Positions 57,544 to 64,000 of a stretch of DNA of 64,000 nucleotides are shown piece by piece. The translations under genes were made by a program, and so were the position numbers. The notes below the pieces were generated by a model. The model worked only from the letters and a program-made list of their open reading frames with translations, was not told the DNA's origin and searched no databases. Source of the DNA: Dactylonectria macrodidyma. Lineage: Eukaryota; Ascomycota; Sordariomycetes; Hypocreales; Nectriaceae. The number at the start of each line of letters is the position of its first letter. The first letter of the stretch is position 1. The DNA lies in contig JAGMUV010000024.1 of the NCBI GenBank assembly GCA_020744425.1, positions 248,001 to 312,000 on the forward strand, given 5' to 3'.

Positions 57544-58999
57544 CTAAGTGTACCAAGTTGGCTCCGGGAACTCACCCAGCAAGTAGTAGCGGCCCTGCTC
57601 GCGGTTCTTGTAGGCCACGGGATCGTGTAGAGTATGAGTCCTGACATCTCTCCAGAAGCGATCCAGGCCAACCTTGTTCGCCGTAGCTCGAGAGCCAGTA
57701 GCTTCGAAGACGCCAGCCGTCACCCGCAAGCTGGTGTCGGTGGCAACGACCTTGGTGCTTGCGACCCATTCGGCAAACTCGCCGCGCTCCTCGGCGGTGA
57801 ATTCTGCCCGATTGTCGGAGTACTTCTCATAGAGTCTCGTCGCTTCTGCGTTGGACTTGTCGGCCAACGCTGTAGCGGCTCGCAAGTGAGCGAAGAGGTT
57901 GCCGTATGTCGAAAGGATGTAGAACTCGTCTGTGGCAGCCTCCTTGTTCTACGGAGTAGTTAGCTTGAGCTCTCGGTAGATGATGCACACTACACTTACA
58001 TCGCCGCCATATGGCCAGGCTCTGGTGTTCTTGCGGGTGTATTCCGAGGCGTAATGGAGGGCGCCCCAGGCGATTCCAATGTACAAGTTGCTGAAAAGAA
58101 GTTGAACGCTGTAAAAGTGTCAGCATATTTGATTCTCCTTTGACAACTGGCCGACGAAATGACTTACGTAGGGAGGAAGATGCTTCCGAATGCGATTCCC
58201 AAGATAGCCGGGTCAGGTTTCTTCGTCTTCGTGTCCCATCCTAGAGCATCAGCCCATGGAACCACAACCTTTTCAATCTTGACGCCACCAGACTCAGTCA
58301 AGCGCAGGCCAACATTGTCCCAGTTGTGCTTGAACTGGATGCCGGCCTGCTGCGTAGGGACGACGGCGAAGATGTGGTCGCTCGTCTCCTCGTACACACC
58401 CTCAAGCACGGTGAGGTCAGAGATGACGCCGCCGGTGCTGAAGTTCTTGAAGCCGTCGAAGACGAGGCTATCGCCATCGGACTTGATGGCGAGGTCGTTG
58501 TCGCGGGGGTTGACGGCGCCGCCAACGAAGTAGTTGTTAGAGATGATTTCTTTGCTCACGCGGTCGGCTTGCTCGGGTGAGCCGACGACGTTGGCGATGG
58601 TAGACCACACGAGGTGGTATCCTAGCAGCGCTCCAATAGATCTGCAGAGTAGTGTTAGTGCGAGGGAAGCCCATGGTCTGCCACCAAGTTGAGGATCATT
58701 TACCCATCACCCTTTGCAACCTCTCGAATCAACCTATAGCCAACAGTCCAGGGCTGAGCACCGCCGCCATATTTGGCTGGCCCGAGAGCCTTGAGTAGTC
58801 CCGCATGCTTCAGCAGCGCAACTTCTGCCTTGGGGGACTTGTTCTCCCGCTCTCGGACGGCGACGTCTTTTCCAAGCACCTCAGCGACGTCGACTGCGCG
58901 CTGGATCCACTCCTTGTCATCCTTTGGCAAAGTTGACCACTTTGCTTCGTACTCTTGGTAGACAGCGGGGTCAGTACTGGGGTGAGCGTCTGTAGCCAT
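57544..58999 (-). CDS. Acyl-CoA dehydrogenase-fold flavin monooxygenase (DszC/SfnB-like)
   Basis: Exons 58704-58999, 58168-58641, 58000-58108 and 57544-57948, 427 residues. It has the three-part acyl-CoA dehydrogenase fold: helical start (HAGLLKALGPAKYGGGAQPW), middle beta domain (FVGGAVNPRDNDL, LVFDGFKNFSTGGVISD) and C-terminal helices (ALHYASEYTRKNTRAWPYGG, RFWRDVRTHTLHDPVAY). The last motif and the missing general-base Glu put it with the DszC/SfnB group, which use FMNH2 and oxygen on sulfur or nitrogen compounds. TATAAA on the minus strand near 59151-59156 lies about 155 bases upstream of the start. It is divergent from the NtaA-like gene at 61429, although 2.4 kb away. Confidence 0.9.
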
Positions 59000-61428
59000 G
59001 GTAGGTTATATATGACAATATGTTATGCGGTTTAGGGACTGAATTTGGATTAAGGCACGACTCGTGCTGCTTCACTGTCTGCTAATGTTGTGTGATTGAT
59101 GCGTCCTCTTTGAGCAGGGCTTCTAGCCACTGTTGATGGAGAAGGACGAGCTTTATATCTGAAGTCCCCCTCCATTGCGCCAGCGGATCAACATCCTCAT
59201 GACATTGCGTTTATCTACGCCCAAATCTCGTTATTGGACTGCAAGACCCTGCAGAATGCCAATGCGTATGCATTGTTTCGAGCTAACGTCGCAATCAGAT
59301 TGCGCAGCAATGACGAGCTTAACCCCCTCATGTCATTCAGGTACAATGGGACGAGGTCATCGGATGCATTCGGCACCTGAATCTAGACCATGATCCCATG
59401 CATCCTCACCTTGTCCTGGTACCAAGCCGTATCTGAGCGTGGCGGTGCTGATTGGTCTCGCAGGGTCCACGACAGAGGTCACGCCTTTTGGCACTAGAAT
59501 GATGAAGCTGATCAGTGATCGGCAATGTTCGGCTATCGCCTGTGAACGCCAAGTCGAAATAATGTCGCAAGGACGACCCCCATGAACCTTGTGAGCTTTT
59601 GCAGCTCGATTGAGAGGCTCGAGCAAGTCCCGTTGACAGATTAGGAAAAAGTGCGAAACTTAGACGAGGGGATGTCGTGAATGGGGTAGACACACTGCGC
59701 AGTATGGCATTGCGAATGATCAACAATGGTTTCCCATGTGAGTCTGGGGACAAGAAGCATTGTCTCGGCCTTGTGAAAAGAGGAATAAATATGGATTCTT
59801 CCAGCAGTAGTGATGGGTGTGATCACCTCTAATACGGGCGACTTCCTAATGGAATGTAATAGCTGCGTGATGAAGGGATCGAACATGAACTAGTGGGGTT
59901 ACAAGACGCCCCTCTCTCAACATCACCGAATGCCATATAACGTTCACCTCAAGTGTTCATTCAGCAACCCAGCTTCAGTAAATCACGAAAATTAATTAGA
60001 CCACCAAATCCCCCGTTTCTACAACTAATGAACAACTGACCATAGCTACGGATCGTGTTCTCGAGGTCTCTAGCGGGGGCACGAAGCTATAGGGTATGAC
60101 GTCTTGTCCACTATCAAAGTTGTTACCAAACCCTCTTGTCTCACTTTAGCTGCAAGATATAAGACATATCATGCTTAGGAGAGAGACGAGGCTAGGCTTT
60201 CATACGCAATATCTAATCTAGTCAAAATTTTCTTAAAGTTTAACGTACTCTAAAGTTTGAGGAACCTGAGCATCCACCAAACTTCATGGATTCGTCGAAT
60301 GATACGTCTTTCAACCGACACCGACCATTGGTGGTTCCTCGAAGGGAGAATATCACGGACGGCCGACACCAACTCTTTGGCGTGTCCTAATAGGTGCAAA
60401 AATCCTCACATAATTATTGATTTACAATTCAAGCTCGCTAGTGTGATGCGTCAATCCAAGAACGGGTCCCCATGATGAATGATGGGACCATGAACAGTGC
60501 AAATAGATTATTAATATTGCGTTTGTATAAATGGCTCTCATGGGCATACTTGCGGCTGGATGTAGAATGACCTCAGAGGTCAGTCGAGCCCAGTTGATAG
60601 AAATGAGACTTTATTGTCTACCTCAGGAATGAAGTTTGTGACTAAGTGGCCTACCTACACCGATTGAAATGATGAATTAACAATCTCATGTGACTTGTAT
60701 TTGGTGATTGCCTGGTAGGCAGATGGATTCATACCGTTTGAGGTAGCCTGTAGATATGGGTGCAATATCTAAAACAACGCGTTGTGAGCCGCGCATTGTT
60801 TTCACCATTACTTGAATGAATCTAGTAGAGCAAAAAATGAGTTCGAATGACACGAATATTGTGAGAAAGAATCATTACAGTTTTTCAGTTGGCAAAGACG
60901 TGCATACTTGACAGCATCCGTTCTCATACTCATAAAGACTACTGCATCAATTCCTACTCAGCCATCTGCGCATAAAGGCGAATGTCGAACCACCAAGTCA
61001 CATTCGCACTCAGTGAGCCATTCATTACCTAAGATGCCAACATGACACATGATAATCTAACAGCAGAGGGATTTAAATTTCTTTATGGACTGCTGGTAAC
61101 TTGATTGGTTTCCCCGGCCAAGCGGCCTGCTGAAATGCTCTGACAAGCCCAAACTCTCATGAACGCGGGGGATGATGGCGACCCCACCTACCTAGCGAGC
61201 ACGCGATTGTAATGGTTGCAACACCAGTCCTGCAGGCCGTCATGTCGTCAGGGCGCAGAGGATTGCGCAATCTGATATCTCCGCGTAACATACCACATGC
61301 TGCGATACTATTCCTGACCTTGATGGGTTTAGCAAGGGTCGCATCATTTTTGTGTAAAGCCAGCTCGAGTCCCCCCTCGGATTCTAATATTAAACCAAAA
61401 GCCAAGACATTGCGAAAGTGACACCATC
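59000..61428. other. Long intergenic stretch between divergent flavoenzyme genes
   Basis: No coding frame with support in 2.4 kb. The part near 59160 has a TATA-like site for the DszC-like gene; the rest is featureless and AT-rich. Confidence 0.5.
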
Positions 61429-62962
61429 ATGGCCTCCTCCGCAGCGGAAAATGGCCAAAAGCCCAAGAAGCAGCTCATCATCAATGCCTTTGTCGAGTCT
61501 TGCAGTGGGCATCAGTCACCAGGACTTTGGCGGCACCCGAAAGATCGCTCCTGGGACTTCAACAATGTCAAGCACTGGGTGAACCTTGCCCAGTTGCTGG
61601 AGAAGGGCAAGTTTCATGGTATATTCATCGCTGATGTGCTTGTAAGTTAAAACTGTCCAATTGATTTTCTTCGAGGGTCTCATGTTAAAACGTATCCAGG
61701 GCTCCTATGATGTCTATAAAGGACCTCAAAACCCAGACCCTGCGATAGTGTCTGGCGCGCAATGGCCCGTCAATGAACCCCTCGCAGTTGTTCCCGCAAT
61801 GGCAGCGGCGACAAAGAACATTGGCTTTGGCGTCACTGTGGCCACGACTTATGAGCAGCCGTATCACCTGGCTCGCCGTCTCAGCACCGTGGACCATCTC
61901 ACGGGTGGTCGAGTCGGCTGGAACATTGTGACTGGGTATCTTGACTCGGCTGCGAGAAACCTGGGCCATACGGAGCAGCCTAGCCATGATGAGAGATATG
62001 CCATTGCAGAAGAATATGTCGATGTCACGTACAAACTCTGGTGAGCAATTCGCTTTCTTATCTTGTGCATTGGCTGACGGTATCACAGGCAATCCTCTTG
62101 GAGAGATGACGCGGTGAAGCTGGATCGTGAGAAGGGTGTCTACACAGACCCTTCTCTGGTCCGATTAATCAACCACAAGGGAAAGTACTACTCCGTCCCT
62201 GGACCACACATCTGCCAGCCATCCCCTCAACGCACCCCCGTGATCCTGCAAGCCGGCACATCTAGAGCCGGCAAGAACTTTGCCGCCAAGCACGCCGAAG
62301 CCATCTTCATCGCCGGCCACAGCCCGTCCGTTGTGGCCAAGAACGTGGCAGAGATTCGCGCGCTGGCCAAAGATCAGTTCAACCGGGACCCGAGCACCAT
62401 CAAGTTTTTGGCCATGCTGTGCCCCATCATCGGCAAGACACAGGAGGAGGCACAGGCGAAGTACGAGGAGTTTGTGGGCTACGGATCTGAAGACGGAGCG
62501 CTGGCGCTGTTTGGTGGATGGACGGGCATTGACCTCGCTCAATATGGTGACGACGAGGAGCTTCGCTACGTCGAATCCAACGCGATTCGATCGGCCGTCG
62601 AGGCCTGGTCAAAGTCCCTACCCGGCGTTCCCAAGTGGACGAAGCACACTGTTGCCAACCACATTAAGGTCGGTGGTCTAGGTGCAACAGTGGTGGGAAC
62701 ACCCGACCATATCGCCGACGAGCTGGAGAGGTGGGTTGCCGAAGCCGACGTGGATGGATTCAACCTGGCATATGCGCTCATGCCTGCGTCATTTGAGGAA
62801 GTCATCTCAGACTTGCTTCCCGTGCTCAAGCAGCGAGGTCTCTTCTGGGATGACTATGCCGTTGATGGAGGCACGTACCGAGAGAACCTCTACGGGAAGC
62901 AGGGTCTGGCCAGACCGCCTGCCGACCACCCTGCGGCAAAGCATCACTGGAAAGCAGAATAG
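61429..62962 (+). CDS. FMN-dependent monooxygenase (NtaA/SnaA/DszA family, luciferase fold)
   Basis: Exons 61429-61641, 61700-62040 and 62089-62962, 475 residues. It is a bacterial-luciferase-like (alpha/beta)8 protein with the marks of the NtaA/SnaA/SoxA/DszA subfamily: GLWRHPKDRSWDF, FIADVLGSYDVYKG across the first join, PAMAAATKNIGFGVTVATTY, RRLSTVDHLTGGRVGWNIVT and HERYAIAEEYVDVTYKLW. Members take FMNH2 from a separate reductase and cleave sulfones, nitrilotriacetate or similar compounds. No reductase gene is visible in the window. Together with the DszC-like gene it suggests use of organosulfur compounds or detoxification. The C-terminal HHWKAE shows no target signal. Confidence 0.93.
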
Positions 62963-63331
62963 ATTGCGAATGAAGCAGTAGAAATTTCAGAAAGTCTTGA
63001 GCTGAGAATATCAAATCCATGTTACGCAAATGTTGCTCAACAAGTTGTTTTCAGTGCGTGTATTTGAAGCTTTCCCATGATGCCATGGCGGATTAACGGT
63101 GCTCTTCCACTTGTACCTTGGCTTCGACCGATTCACATGTGAGAAGACGTCGATTTAGTTCTATCGATTAAACTGCATCAGTTGGTCAACCCAAGTTTCA
63201 TATATAATAGGTTCTGTGCCGAGCGTGTGCTGAGCATGTTCGGTCACGTCCCCCTCCTGCCCAAGGTAAAAGTATCCATGGCATTAGTAACCCCCTTCAA
63301 GCTTTACGAGTGAGTAGTAAATATGGCTTAC
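62963..63331. other. Intergenic between convergent genes
   Basis: No gene seen. Confidence 0.5.
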
Positions 63332-64000
63332 CTACTTTTTCTCCAACAAGAACTTCATGACTCCTCGCTGTAGCGCAACAGGTGCAGCACTCCCATGATC
63401 CTCACCCTCAAACTCCCAAGTATACACGTTGCGCACGCTGGGGCACTTTTCCAGCCGCGCCGCCATAGCCACGGCATTGTCCTTCATCTTTTTAGGCTCC
63501 GCAAACTCTTTCTTCTTCTTGAAGGCCTCATCGGACTCGCCGGGCTGCTGGACCAGTCGCTGCTCGCCGGACCCCCACGTGATGAGCACTCGTGGCGCCG
63601 GGTTCGCGGCGTGCTCGCGGTCGCGGAATGCGGCCTCTTGGTTCTTGACGATGGAGCATTTGTTGAACCAGATTGAGGGGCTCGCGGCGATGAAGGTGTT
63701 GAAAAGCGTCGGCTTAGTAAAGAGGGCGTTTAGGGTGAAAAGCCCGCCGTACGAGTGCCCGTACAGCGCTTTGCGGCCGGTCCGCAGCGGAGCATCCGGG
63801 AAGAGGGTCCCTTCGACGTATGGCATGATATCTTGCTGGATGACGTCGAGGAAGTCGGAAGCTCCTCCGTACTTAATACCAGTCATCGGCTTGCCGTCTC
63901 TCCCCACGACGGTTTCATACTTGTCATCTGGAGACGGAGCGGTGAGATCTGAGGCTCGCCGCCGATCAAAGAGGAATTTCGTGACGGGGTAGCCCACACC
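63332..64000 (-). CDS. Esterase D/siderophore-esterase-like hydrolase, partial
   Basis: The C-terminal 220 or so residues are in the window; the gene begins beyond base 64000. It has the putative-esterase (PF00756) alpha/beta fold: DIMPYVEGTLFPDAPL, the nucleophile elbow YGHSYGGLF, FIAASPSIWFN and the His in EGEDHGSAAP near the end. The combination resembles fungal esterases that hydrolyse ferric triacetylfusarinine or enterobactin-type siderophores (IroE-like), but that is by pattern only. The stop is TAG after LLEKK at 63332. No intron in the visible part. Confidence 0.85.
   Translation of the reverse strand, partial: GVGYPVTKFLFDRRRASDLTAPSPDDKYETVVGRDGKPMTGIKYGGASDFLDVIQQDIMPYVEGTLFPDAPLRTGRKALYGHSYGGLFTLNALFTKPTLFNTFIAASPSIWFNKCSIVKNQEAAFRDREHAANPAPRVLITWGSGEQRLVQQPGESDEAFKKKKEFAEPKKMKDNAVAMAARLEKCPSVRNVYTWEFEGEDHGSAAPVALQRGVMKFLLEKK

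Overview
The window comes from the nuclear genome of a filamentous ascomycete fungus. Genes are broken by many short GT-AG introns (about 48-126 nt, often with CTGAC/CTAAC-like branch sites), intergenic gaps are 0.3-2.4 kb, and the gene families (Zn2Cys6 regulators, NmrA proteins, TRI12-like and sugar MFS carriers, AA11-type LPMO, DUF1479 oxygenase) are typical of Pezizomycotina. A Sordariomycete is plausible but the genus cannot be read from the sequence. Exon models below were built by hand and checked for reading-phase consistency; they are predictions without transcript support.

Layout. (1) 2.3-10.2 kb: an NmrA-like reductase, a large regulator with two C2H2 fingers plus a Zn2Cys6 cluster, a membrane-anchored ALDH-like protein that lacks the catalytic residues, and a small unknown protein. 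(2) 10.9-27.5 kb: a dense set that looks like a catabolic cluster for aromatic compounds: cupin, CocE/NonD hydrolase, a FAD monooxygenase fused to an acetoacetate-decarboxylase-like domain, a LigB-type extradiol dioxygenase, an intact aldehyde dehydrogenase, an ACMSD/gamma-resorcylate-decarboxylase-like amidohydrolase, a PheA/TfdB-type FAD monooxygenase and a 12-exon TRI12-like MFS carrier. Two of its divergent promoters share a 14-bp motif. (3) 29.8-43.3 kb: sterol-desaturase-family oxidase, NTM1-like N-terminal methyltransferase, a decayed RidA gene, an MDR oxidoreductase, a two-helix unknown protein, a P450, a DUF1479 oxygenase and a sugar-type MFS carrier. (4) 45-49 kb: a decayed Gfd2-like gene, an AA11-like LPMO and a LURP/tubby-like protein. 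(5) 49.8-54.7 kb: two Zn2Cys6 regulators flanking a ~255-bp MITE with 32-bp inverted ends. (6) 55.2-64 kb: a crotonase, a DszC-like flavoprotein, an NtaA/DszA-like FMN monooxygenase (together suggestive of organosulfur or xenobiotic use) and the start of a siderophore-esterase-like gene running off the end.

How they may work together (inference): in block 2 the hydrolase would free an aromatic unit, the two FAD enzymes would hydroxylate it, the LigB enzyme would open the ring, and the ALDH and decarboxylases would process the semialdehyde and oxo-acid; the MFS protein would move substrate or waste, and the double-type zinc regulator upstream is a candidate controller. No PKS, NRPS or terpene synthase is present, so the window is degradative and oxidative in character, not a classical secondary-metabolite cluster.
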